Assembly (NCBI RefSeq): GCF_014648915.1
Contig: NZ_BMSA01000003.1
Coordinates: 248,001-312,000, forward strand
DNA: 64,000 bases
Direction: 5' to 3'
Source: Streptomyces phaeofaciens
GTDB lineage: Bacteria > Actinomycetota > Actinomycetes > Streptomycetales > Streptomycetaceae
Below the pieces are notes generated by a model. It saw only the letters and a program-made list of their open reading frames with translations, did not search any database and was not told where the DNA came from. A program made the translations under genes and the position numbers. Positions 26,728-36,292 of this stretch are shown one piece after another (positions within the stretch are counted from its first letter, which is position 1; each line of letters begins with the position of its first letter).

Positions 26728-28077
26728 ATGGCCAATTTCTCGAAGTCGAACGTGCCGCAGTTCTCGGTGGACGTCTACCAGAACGAGTACCTGCCGGAGG
26801 GCGGCCGCGAGGTCAACGCGATCGTCACCGTGACCGCCACCGGCGGCGGCACGGTGGGCAGCGCGGTCACCGCGCCGCACGTGTACGCGCCGGGCGAGAG
26901 CCCGTCCGCCGCCGTGGCGATCATGGTGGACTGCTCCGGCTCGATGGACTACCCGCCGACCAAGATGCGCAACGCCCGGGACGCCACAGCCGCCGCCGTC
27001 GACACCCTGCGCGACGGGGTGCACTTCGCGGTGATCGGCGGCACGCACGTGGCCAAGGAGGTCTACCCGGGCGGCGGCCGGCTCGCGGTCGCCGACCCCA
27101 CCACCCGCGAGCAGGCCAAGCAGGCCCTGCGCCGGCTGAGCGCGGGCGGCGGCACGGCGATCGGCACCTGGCTGCGGCTGGCCGAGCGGCTGCTGTCCTC
27201 GGCCGACGTCGGCATCCGGCACGGCATCGTGCTCACCGACGGACGCAACGAACACGAGTCGCCCGAGGACCTCAAGGCCGCCCTCGACCTGTGCGCGGGC
27301 CGCTTCACCTGTGATGCCCGGGGCGTGGGCACCGACTGGGAAGTGAAAGAAGTCACAGGGATCGCCTCCGCACTGCTCGGCACCGCCGACATCGTCGCCG
27401 ACCCGGCCGGCCTCGCCGCCGACTTCACGCAGATGATGGAGACGGCGATGGGCAAGGAGGTCGCGGACGTCGCGCTGCGCCTGTGGACCCCGGTCGGCAC
27501 CACCGTCAAGTTCGTCAAGCAGGTCGCCCCGACCGTCGAGGAGCTGACCGGACGCCGTACGGAGGCGGGCCCCCGGGCGGGCGACTACCCCACGGGTTCC
27601 TGGGGCGACGAGTCCCGCGACTACCACGTGTGTGTCGAGGTCCCGGCCGCGAACATCGGCCAGGAGATGCTCGCCGCCCGGGTCTCCCTGGTCGTCCCGC
27701 AGCCCGGGGAAGGGGCCGTGCAGAACCTGGGGTCCCCGGGCCTGGTCAAGGCCGTGTGGACCGACGACATGGCCGCCTCGACCTCGATCAACCCGCAGGT
27801 CGCGCACTACACGGGCCAGGCCGAACTGGCACAGGTCATCCAGCAGGGGCTCGACCTGCGCAAAGCGGGCGATTTCGATGGAGCAACGGCCAAACTGGGC
27901 AGGGCCGTTCAGCTCGCGAGCGTCTCGGGGAACGCGGATACTGCGAAACTGCTTGCGAAGGTGGTGGACGTGGTCGATGCCACGACAGGTACTGTGCGAC
28001 TGAAGGCGAAGGTCGCGGACGCCGACGAGATGACGCTCGAGACCCGGTCCACAAAGACTGTTCGTGTAAAGAAGTGA
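26728..28077 (+). CDS. von Willebrand factor A domain protein
   Basis: The 449-residue protein has a vWA domain at about residues 60-240 with an intact MIDAS: DCSGSMD, then the Thr in GGGTAIGTW and the Asp in LTDGRNEHE. An all-beta region follows, and helices near the C-terminus end in a basic tail (TKTVRVKK). No signal peptide or membrane helix is present, so it acts inside the cell. It sits between the phosphatase and FHA genes. A 121-bp gap precedes it, with a possible promoter. In such clusters vWA proteins often serve as metal-dependent protein-binding scaffolds; its partner here is unknown. Confidence 0.85.
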   Translation: MANFSKSNVPQFSVDVYQNEYLPEGGREVNAIVTVTATGGGTVGSAVTAPHVYAPGESPSAAVAIMVDCSGSMDYPPTKMRNARDATAAAVDTLRDGVHFAVIGGTHVAKEVYPGGGRLAVADPTTREQAKQALRRLSAGGGTAIGTWLRLAERLLSSADVGIRHGIVLTDGRNEHESPEDLKAALDLCAGRFTCDARGVGTDWEVKEVTGIASALLGTADIVADPAGLAADFTQMMETAMGKEVADVALRLWTPVGTTVKFVKQVAPTVEELTGRRTEAGPRAGDYPTGSWGDESRDYHVCVEVPAANIGQEMLAARVSLVVPQPGEGAVQNLGSPGLVKAVWTDDMAASTSINPQVAHYTGQAELAQVIQQGLDLRKAGDFDGATAKLGRAVQLASVSGNADTAKLLAKVVDVVDATTGTVRLKAKVADADEMTLETRSTKTVRVKK

Positions 28078-28124
28078 CCTGAGCGGCCCATGTGGGACAC
28101 CGAAGGAAAGGGGGACGCGCCGAC

Positions 28125-29741
28125 ATGCCGACCTGCCCGAACGGACACCAGTCGGGTTCCGACGACTGGTGCGAGGTCTGCGGTCACCGCATGGCCGGTG
28201 CCGTACCTCCTCCCCCGCCCCCGCCGCCCCCGGGCGCCGGCGGCTACGGTTTCCCGCCCCCGCAGAACACCCAGCCCGGGGGCCGGCCGTACTCCTCCGC
28301 GCCGGACCGTGAGCCCGAGCTGTGCCCGCAGTGCCGTACGCCCCGTGAGGGCGGTGCGCCGTTCTGCGAGGAGTGCCGGTGGAACTTCCTCACCAACACG
28401 GCGACCTCGTACACCCCGGCCGCCCCGCGCCCGCCGGCCCCCGGCCCCGGTGCGGGTCCCGGCGCGGGTCCCGATCCGCGCTTCCAGGCGCCGCCCCCGT
28501 CCTTCGGCGGCAGCGACTCCTTCGACTACCAGAGTTCCCGTCCGTCCCAGGTGAACCGCCCCGCCGAGCCGATCCCGCCGGGCCCGCCGTACGGCGGCGA
28601 TCCGTCGTCCCGACCGGGCGGCGCACCGCCGTTCGGACGCGAGGGGTCGGGCCCGGGCGGTCCGGGTGGCCCCGGCGGTCCGGGTGCGTTCGGGCGTGAG
28701 CCGTCGGGTCCGGGCGGTACGGCCGGCGGTCCCGGCGGTCCCGGTGCCTTCGGGCGTGAACCCTCCGGTCAGGGCGGTCCCGGCGCCTTCGGGCGCGACC
28801 CCTCCGGCCAGGGCGGCCCCGGTGTCACGTCCGGTGGCCCCAACGCCTTCGGACACGACCCGTCCGGTCCTCCCGGCCCGCCCGCCGGTGGTGGCGGCGG
28901 CGCTTTCGGGCGCGCGCCCTCGGGCCCGTCGTCCGACCCGTTCCGGCGCGACCCCTCGGGTCCGGGTGGCCCCGGCGGTCAGGGCGGCCCCGGCGGTCCC
29001 GGTGCCTTCGGCGGTGACCCCTCGCGGTCGGTCCCGCCACCGCCCGGTCCGGGCGCGACGGGCCACGGCGGTCCCGGCGGTCCCGGAGGCCAGGGCGTCC
29101 CGCAGGCGTACCAGCCCTCCGGTCCCACCGCCCCGCCCGGCTACCCGCAGGAGACGGGCCGGCCGCCGCAGTCCGGCGGTCCGTCCTTCGGCGGCGGTGA
29201 CGACGACTGGGTGATCTCCCCGCCGTCCCACCAGGCCCCCGGCGGCCCCGGCCCGCACCAGGGCGGCGGCTACGGCTATCCGCAGCCCGGCGCCCAGCAG
29301 GCGCCGCCGCCCGGTCCCGGCTACCCGCAGCAGCCGACCACCTGGACGGCGACGATCGGCCCGGACCGTGCGTACTTCATGGCGATGATGCACCGCTCGG
29401 GGCCGGAGGCCGCGGGGCTCAACCTGCCCGCGTACTCGCCCGAGCAGCAGCGCACGCTCACCGGCAACCAGGTCACCATCGGCCGTCGCCGGCACTCCAC
29501 CGGCGAGACCCCCGACATCGACCTGTCGGTGCCGCCGGAGGACCCGGGCGTCTCGCACCAGCACGCGGTGCTGGTCCAGCAGCCGGACGGCACCTGGGCG
29601 GTCGTCGACCAGAACTCGACGAACGGTACGACGGTCAACAACGGCGAGGAACCGATCCAGCCGTTCGTCCCGGTACCGCTCCAGGACGGCGACCGGGTGC
29701 ACGTGGGCGCCTGGACGACGATCACCGTCCGCCGCGGCTAG
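28125..29741 (+). CDS. FHA-domain protein with zinc ribbon and Gly/Pro-rich linker
   Basis: The protein starts with cysteine motifs (CPNGHQSGSDDWCEVCG and CPQCRTPREGGAPFCEECR). About 270 residues of Gly/Pro repeats follow, in which the motif AFGREPSGPGG recurs. A C-terminal FHA domain has QVTIGRRRHST, PGVSHQHAVL and QNSTNGTTVNN, the residues that grip phosphothreonine. It closes the kinase / phosphatase cluster, like GarA in mycobacteria, but it lacks GarA's short N-terminal phosphorylation motif and is 538 residues long. ATG 28125 is preceded by AAGGAAAGGGGG at a rather long distance; a GTG at 28092 is possible but gives an unlikely basic leader. Confidence 0.85.
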   Translation: MPTCPNGHQSGSDDWCEVCGHRMAGAVPPPPPPPPPGAGGYGFPPPQNTQPGGRPYSSAPDREPELCPQCRTPREGGAPFCEECRWNFLTNTATSYTPAAPRPPAPGPGAGPGAGPDPRFQAPPPSFGGSDSFDYQSSRPSQVNRPAEPIPPGPPYGGDPSSRPGGAPPFGREGSGPGGPGGPGGPGAFGREPSGPGGTAGGPGGPGAFGREPSGQGGPGAFGRDPSGQGGPGVTSGGPNAFGHDPSGPPGPPAGGGGGAFGRAPSGPSSDPFRRDPSGPGGPGGQGGPGGPGAFGGDPSRSVPPPPGPGATGHGGPGGPGGQGVPQAYQPSGPTAPPGYPQETGRPPQSGGPSFGGGDDDWVISPPSHQAPGGPGPHQGGGYGYPQPGAQQAPPPGPGYPQQPTTWTATIGPDRAYFMAMMHRSGPEAAGLNLPAYSPEQQRTLTGNQVTIGRRRHSTGETPDIDLSVPPEDPGVSHQHAVLVQQPDGTWAVVDQNSTNGTTVNNGEEPIQPFVPVPLQDGDRVHVGAWTTITVRRG

Positions 29742-29759
29742 GGCGTCGCACAGGACCGG

Positions 29760-30776
29760 TCAGGACGCCGGAAGGGGCCAGGAGTACGGCCCCTCCGGCT
29801 CGTCCAGCCAGGCCCATGCGGCCCCGCCGGCCACCGTGATGCCGTACCGCTCGCGTCCCGGCATGCCCTCGCGCGCCCACAGGGCGTACGCCTCCTGAGG
29901 GTCGAGGGTGCCCCGGGTGAGGGCCAGCAGGAAGTGGAACAGGTCGCTCTCCCTGGCCAGGCGCGGCACCCCTCCGTACGCGGCCGGCTCGGGCTCGGGC
30001 CGGCTCTCCCCGCGCAGGGGCACGAAGTAGGCGGACGTGTGCAGGAAGAAACCCTCGGCGTGCTCGGCGTCGCGCACCGTCAGCGCGACCAGACCGGTCG
30101 CCAGCGGGGTCAGGATCAGCCCTCCGGGGCGGCACTGGGCGACCCACGCGCGCGGGATCGACGCCAGCGTGCAGGTCGCGATGATCCGGTCGAACGGCGC
30201 CCGCTCCGGCACCCCGCGCGCCCCGTCCCCGGTGACGACGGTCGGGTGGTACCCGGCGGCGGCGAGATGCCTGCGCGCCGACTCGGTGATCTCCGGGTCC
30301 AGGTCGACCGTGGTGACGTACGCGTCGCCGAGCCGGTGCGACAGCAGCGCCGCGTTGTAGCCCGTGCCGGCGCCGATCTCCAGGACCCGGTGGCCGTCCT
30401 CGACGCACAGCGCGGCCAGCATCAACGCCATCAGCGAGGGCTGGCTGCTGGAGGAGAGCAGCTCGCCGTCGCGCAGCCGGGTGGCGAGCGGGGTGTCCTC
30501 GTAGGCGCCGCGCAGCCACTGTTCCCGGGCGCGCGGGTCGCGGCTCTCGCCCCAGCGCCGCTGATGGCCGCCGGCGCCGCTGACGTAGTAGTACGGCACG
30601 AAGAGATGGCGCGGGACCGCCGCGAAGGCGTCCCGCCAGCGGGGGTCGGCGGCGAAGGCCCCGCTCGCCTCGATCTCGCGCACCAGCTCCGCGCGCTCGA
30701 AGGCGGCGAGGTCCGCGAGGCCGGCGAGATCCGCGAGGCCCTGGTCGTGGTCACGGCCGGGATGGTGGGCGCCCAT
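29760..30776 (-). CDS. Protein-L-isoaspartate O-methyltransferase-like protein
   Basis: The 338-residue protein carries the PIMT fold. VPRHLFVPYYYVSG comes first, then the SAM site RVLEIGAGTGYNAALL with VTTVDLDPEI, TVVTGDGARGVPERAPFDRII and GGLILTPLAT. PIMT repairs isoaspartyl damage in proteins. This form is about 100 residues longer than the usual 210-220, with a C-terminal extension of the type seen in actinomycetes. Some of those act on peptides or leader sequences rather than on damaged protein, but no precursor peptide lies nearby. ATG 30776 begins just before the conserved part; longer frames run into the promoter of the divergent globin gene. Confidence 0.8.
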   Translation of the reverse strand: MGAHHPGRDHDQGLADLAGLADLAAFERAELVREIEASGAFAADPRWRDAFAAVPRHLFVPYYYVSGAGGHQRRWGESRDPRAREQWLRGAYEDTPLATRLRDGELLSSSSQPSLMALMLAALCVEDGHRVLEIGAGTGYNAALLSHRLGDAYVTTVDLDPEITESARRHLAAAGYHPTVVTGDGARGVPERAPFDRIIATCTLASIPRAWVAQCRPGGLILTPLATGLVALTVRDAEHAEGFFLHTSAYFVPLRGESRPEPEPAAYGGVPRLARESDLFHFLLALTRGTLDPQEAYALWAREGMPGRERYGITVAGGAAWAWLDEPEGPYSWPLPAS

Positions 30777-30906
30777 GTCTCCACTGTGCGGCGCCGGGCC
30801 CCGGGAAGCGAGCGTCCCGGCGGCGCCGCTTCGGTGTTGCCGGGGGCGTGCGCGGGGTGGTCCTAAGCCTGGAGACCTCCGTCTCCGCGTCTGAGACCAT
30901 GGGGAG

Positions 30907-31311
30907 GTGAAAGAGATTCGGCGCGGCACGCTTCAGGAGCAGACCTTCTACGAGCAGGTCGGCGGGGAGAAGACCTTCCGCCGGCTGGTCCACCGTTTCT
31001 ACGAGGGAGTCGCCGGGGACCCGATCCTCAAGCCCATGTACCCCGAGGAGGACCTGGGTCCTGCGGAGGAGCGCCTCGCGCTGTTCCTCATGCAGTACTG
31101 GGGCGGGCCCACGACGTACAGCGAGAACCGCGGCCATCCGCGCCTGCGGATGCGCCACGCCCCGTTCGTCGTCGACCGGGCCGCGCACGACGCCTGGCTG
31201 AAGCACATGCGGGACGCGGTCGACGAGCTGGGCCTGTCCGAGGAGCACGAGACGACGCTGTGGAACTACCTGACGTACGCGGCACAGTCGATGGTGAACA
31301 CCCCGGAGTGA
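30907..31311 (+). CDS. glbO: Group II truncated haemoglobin
   Basis: The 134-residue globin has the truncated 2-on-2 fold. FYEQVGGEKTFRRLVHRFYE opens it, FLMQYWGGPTTYSE carries the G8 tryptophan typical of group II, and LRMRHAPF contains the proximal haem histidine. In mycobacteria GlbO supports respiration and protects from NO and peroxide at low oxygen. The GTG start at 30907 is almost on top of GGGGAGG, an unusually short spacing. The conserved KEIRRGTLQEQTFYEQVGG start of Streptomyces homologues nevertheless supports it. The gene is divergent from the methyltransferase gene. Confidence 0.9.
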   Translation: MKEIRRGTLQEQTFYEQVGGEKTFRRLVHRFYEGVAGDPILKPMYPEEDLGPAEERLALFLMQYWGGPTTYSENRGHPRLRMRHAPFVVDRAAHDAWLKHMRDAVDELGLSEEHETTLWNYLTYAAQSMVNTPE

Positions 31312-31365
31312 CGCGCCGGCGCCACCGGGGCCAGGGGCGGGACCGCGGCCGGGGTCGAGGTCACG

Positions 31366-32049
31366 TCAGCGGACGCTGAGGGCCGGCATCCCGAGCCCCG
31401 CCCCCGCCCGCCGCACGGCGATCGACCCGTACGGCGTGCGCAGCCGCAGCCACGCACCCGACGAGAGCAGCGCCAGGTCCGCGGCATCCTGCGCGGACCG
31501 CAGGAACCCCAAGGACTGCGCCGCGTGCACGGCCCGTACGGGCAGCCCGGTCTCCCCGACCGTCCGGGACCAGATCTCCCGTCCGATCCGGTCGAGTGCG
31601 GCCCGGGTACGGCCTTCGGGCGCCAACTCCTCGGTACGGCGCCGGAATTCGCCGACCGCCACGCCGACCGTAGCGCGCAGCGCGTCCGGCGCGGGCAGCC
31701 CCTCCTCGGCCCGCCAGCCCCCGCGGGGCGGCAGCACGCCGGCCCACGGCGGCCCGGTGACCGCCGACGGGACCGCGGCCGTGGCCGCCGACTCGGCCAC
31801 CGTCTCCAGCAGTTCACCGGCGGACACAGTCACGTCGAGCGTGACGTCGAGCCCGTCCTCGTACGGCTTGGCGAGCCGGACGGCGCGGATCGCGAGGACC
31901 TCGAAGGACGGCGGCCGGCCGAAGACGGCGAGTGCGGTGCCGGCTCCCTGGAGCCGGACCGCTGCTCCACGGTCGTAGTGGAGCAGCCGGGAGAGGAAGG
32001 CCGCGAGGTCCGCCGCCTCCCTCTCGTCGGCGAGGTGGAGCACCGTCAT
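31366..32049 (-). CDS. Conserved actinobacterial protein of unknown function, 227 aa
   Basis: The protein is soluble, with alternating helix and strand. It contains LHLADEREAADLAAFLSRLL at the start and a C-terminal half ending in LLSSGAWLRLRTPYGSIAV. I recognise no catalytic motif. Its ATG overlaps the stop of the thioesterase gene (ATGA), and that gene follows ettA by six bases. It is therefore the third gene of an ettA operon and conserved Streptomyces gene order is likely. A role near translation or lipid metabolism would be guesswork. Confidence 0.75.
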   Translation of the reverse strand: MTVLHLADEREAADLAAFLSRLLHYDRGAAVRLQGAGTALAVFGRPPSFEVLAIRAVRLAKPYEDGLDVTLDVTVSAGELLETVAESAATAAVPSAVTGPPWAGVLPPRGGWRAEEGLPAPDALRATVGVAVGEFRRRTEELAPEGRTRAALDRIGREIWSRTVGETGLPVRAVHAAQSLGFLRSAQDAADLALLSSGAWLRLRTPYGSIAVRRAGAGLGMPALSVR

Positions 32050-32459
32050 GCGGCGACGGCCTCCTCCGTGTCGTCGTCCTGGTACTCCTCGAGGAACTCG
32101 CGTTCCTCGGCGGTGATCCGGCGCGGCCGCTGCGTCGCGAAGTCGAACGGCACGATGACGGTGGAGGCCCGGACGTACACGACGTCCCCGTCCTTCACCT
32201 CGTAGGAGATGGTGAAGGACGCGGCCCTTATCTGCGTGACCCACAGCTCGATGTCCACGGGCGTGTGCCGGTGGACGAGCTGCCGCTTGTAGTCGATCTC
32301 GTGGCGCGCCACCACGGACCCCTGCTTGAAGTCCTTCTCCGGGCGGAACAGGAAATCGATACGGGCTTCCTCCAGATACCGGAGGAACACCACGTTGTTG
32401 ACGTGGCCGTACGCGTCCATGTCCGCCCAGCGCAGTGGGCAGCGGTAGATGTGCCGCAA
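32046..32459 (-). CDS. Acyl-CoA thioesterase, 4HBT hotdog family
   Basis: The 137-residue single hotdog domain starts with YRCPLRWADMDAYGHVNN, the 4-hydroxybenzoyl-CoA thioesterase signature whose Asp is catalytic. LEEARIDFL and DIELWVTQI follow, and it ends in an acidic tail. It hydrolyses acyl-CoA thioesters in the cytoplasm; the acyl group cannot be told. The best start is TTG at 32459, six bases after the ettA stop, because the family motif begins only a few residues later. Its own stop overlaps the next gene. Confidence 0.87.
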   Translation of the reverse strand: MRHIYRCPLRWADMDAYGHVNNVVFLRYLEEARIDFLFRPEKDFKQGSVVARHEIDYKRQLVHRHTPVDIELWVTQIRAASFTISYEVKDGDVVYVRASTVIVPFDFATQRPRRITAEEREFLEEYQDDDTEEAVAA

Positions 32460-32465
32460 GATCGA

Positions 32466-34130
<1,665 letters not shown>

Positions 34131-34504
34131 GAGAAACCGTCCGGCAGCTTGAAATCTGGCAGTGGGCAGGTGGGCAGATACACCCCATCTTGCCTGAGGT
34201 CCATCCCTGGGTGTTAACCCGTTCGGTCGGGCGGCTGTGAGCTGGGGTTTCTGTGCCGGCGACCGCGGGTGGTACGTCACCTGGAGTGACTGGCGGGTCA
34301 CGGCGGGGGGTGTCGGGCGGTCCGTGACGACAGGGCCCCGGTCCTCGGCTCGGGGAGCTGTGATCTCGGGGTTCGGGCAGGGGCCGATCTCTTAGGCCGA
34401 TTGGCCGGAGGGGTGAGTGCCGTCGCGGGTGATCGGGCACCCATGTGCTGTCCGGCCCCCGGGCATCTTCGAGCCACTCATCAGACCCCCGTCGGGAGCC
34501 TCGC
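34131..34504. promoter_or_regulatory. Divergent intergenic region between ettA and the P450 gene
   Basis: This 374-bp spacer has no supported gene. It marks the boundary between the housekeeping ettA operon and the pigment genes, so it should contain at least the ettA promoter. I see no clear -35/-10 pair, T-run hairpin or operator-like palindrome. Confidence 0.3.
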
Positions 34505-35710
34505 ATGGAACCAGCCGCTGTCCCGAGAACCTGTCCCTTCGACTATGCCGAGGCGCTCGAGTTCGATCCTGTGCTCAAGCACTTGATGATCGAAGAGCCC
34601 GTCTCCCGCATCCGGCTGCCGCACGGTGACGGCGAGGCCTGGCTCGTCACAGGCTACGACGATGTGCGCACGGTGACCACCGATCGGCGTTTCAGCCGAA
34701 GCGCCGTCATCGGCCGGAATTTTCCGCGCATGACCCCTGAACCCATCGTTCAGGACGAGGCGATCAACGTGATGGACCCACCGGGCAGCAGCCGCCTGCG
34801 CAGCCTGATCTCCAAGGGCTTCGCGCCCCGCCACATGGAACGCATGCGGGTCCGTACCCAGTATGTCGTGGACGAGCTGCTGGACCGGATGGAGGAGCAC
34901 GGTTCTCCCGCGGACCTCGTCGAGCACCTGGCGGACCCCCTGCCCCTGGCCACCATCTGCGAGGTCCTCGACATCCCCGAGGCCGATCGTGCCCAACTGC
35001 GTTCCCACGCCCGGACCATGATGGACACCGGCGTCGCCAACCGGGACAACGCCGTACGGGCCAAGGCCGATCTGCGCGCCTACTTCGAGAAGTTGACGAC
35101 GCAGCGGCGCGAGAACCCCGGTGAGGACCTGATCAGCACGCTGGCCACGGCCCGTGACGGGGACGAGATTCTCAACGACCGGGAACTGGCGGTGATGGCC
35201 ATGGTCCTGCTCATCACCGGCCAGGACACCACCACCTACGAGATCGGGAACATCGCGTACGCCCTGCTCACCCGTCCCGAAGAGCTCGCCGTGCTGCGCT
35301 CCGAACCCGGGATGCTCCCGCAGGCCATCGAGGAACTGCTGCGCTTCATCCCCTTCCGCAAGGGCGTCGGCATCCCCCGCGTCGCCACCGAGGACGTGGA
35401 ACTGAGCGGGGTGACGATCCGCGCCGGGGACATCGTGCACGTCTCCTATCTGACGGCCAACCGTGACGGCCGGAAGTTCGACCGTCCCGATGAGCTGGAT
35501 CTGGAGCGCACCGGCCCGGCCCACATGACCTTCGGCTGGGGTGGGCATCACTGTCTCGGCGCTCCGCTCGCCACCGCGGAACTGCAGGTCGCCATCGGCA
35601 GCCTTCTGGAGCGCTTCCCCGACCTGAGGCTCGCGAAGCCGGCCGAGGAAGTGCGCTGGAACACGACGTCGATCTGGCGCTATCCGCTCGCGCTGCCCGT
35701 CCTGTGGTGA
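34505..35710 (+). CDS. Cytochrome P450, CYP158-like (flaviolin coupling type)
   Basis: The 401-residue P450 has an I-helix ITGQDTTTYE, an ExxR segment in the K helix (EELLRFIPF) and the haem loop FGWGGHHCLG with Cys350. Blocks such as FDPVLKHLM near the N-terminus and AGDIVHVSYLTANRD resemble CYP158A enzymes, which couple flaviolin into dimers and trimers. It stands 582 bp upstream of rppA on the same strand, the same partnership as CYP158A2 with a type III PKS in S. coelicolor. The conserved GQDTT differs from the CYP158A2 I-helix, so product specificity may differ. No ferredoxin gene is nearby. ATG 34505 gives the expected N-terminus. Confidence 0.82.
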   Translation: MEPAAVPRTCPFDYAEALEFDPVLKHLMIEEPVSRIRLPHGDGEAWLVTGYDDVRTVTTDRRFSRSAVIGRNFPRMTPEPIVQDEAINVMDPPGSSRLRSLISKGFAPRHMERMRVRTQYVVDELLDRMEEHGSPADLVEHLADPLPLATICEVLDIPEADRAQLRSHARTMMDTGVANRDNAVRAKADLRAYFEKLTTQRRENPGEDLISTLATARDGDEILNDRELAVMAMVLLITGQDTTTYEIGNIAYALLTRPEELAVLRSEPGMLPQAIEELLRFIPFRKGVGIPRVATEDVELSGVTIRAGDIVHVSYLTANRDGRKFDRPDELDLERTGPAHMTFGWGGHHCLGAPLATAELQVAIGSLLERFPDLRLAKPAEEVRWNTTSIWRYPLALPVLW

Positions 35711-36292
35711 CCGCGGCACCCCCGGCAGCGCGCCGGGTCCATGGGTCCGAGGCGCCCTCGTAGGCCTGTGGACGGCCGCCGCCCGCAGCACTGGCGCCCG
35801 CAGCACTGTGCCCCGCCGCCCGGCCCGGCGGCGGGGCACGGTGCTCGGCTCCGGGGGCGCATCGCCCGTCTGCCGGCGATCAAGGCTGGTTCAAGGATGG
35901 TTGAAGGGGCACCGGGTTCCCCCTCCCGAATGCTCCGATCGGGGCGGGACGGAGCCGGGTTCGGGGGCGAGGGACCTGGTCATCCATGGTCCGGGCCGTC
36001 CCGGCGTGCCGCTCGCTCGACATGCGACGCTCACCCACTCGTCGTAGCGTGAGCCGGACGGCTGATCAAGCCGTGGCGGATCACTTTCCGCCCCAACGGG
36101 GAGAGCTTGAGTCTTCGACCATCTGCCCCGACCGCGCCCCGTGCCAGGGTCTCGAAACCGGCGCCGCGCCCACCACAGGTCCGTTCGCACGGCTTTCGCG
36201 CGGACGGATCCGGGGCGGCCGCCGCCGGAAGACGAACAGCCCGCATCCGGCCAGGGCCCGGCTGTGTGGACCACGTCCGCGGGAGGCATTCC
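35711..36292. other. 582-bp spacer between the P450 gene and rppA
   Basis: It holds the P450 terminator (35808-35839) and, just before it, two direct copies of GCCCGCAGCACTG. A GCTCAC / GTGAGC inverted repeat lies near 36030. The GGGAGG ribosome site of rppA is at its end. I see no supported gene in it. A separate rppA promoter is likely given the length. Confidence 0.4.
35808..35839 (+). terminator. Strong hairpin terminator after the P450 gene
   Basis: GTGCCCCGCCGCC and GGCGGCGGGGCAC form a perfect 13-bp stem around the loop CGGCCC. There is no T-run, as is common in Streptomyces. Confidence 0.75.

Noticed and set aside
24000..26735. Very long open frame on the minus strand opposite the kinase and phosphatase genes
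   Set aside because: It is Arg/Gly/His-rich low-complexity translation caused by high third-position G+C of the real plus-strand genes, and it has no domain.
29760..30776. PIMT-like enzyme as part of a RiPP cluster
   Set aside because: No precursor peptide, cyclase or exporter is next to it; the neighbours are a globin gene and the FHA gene.
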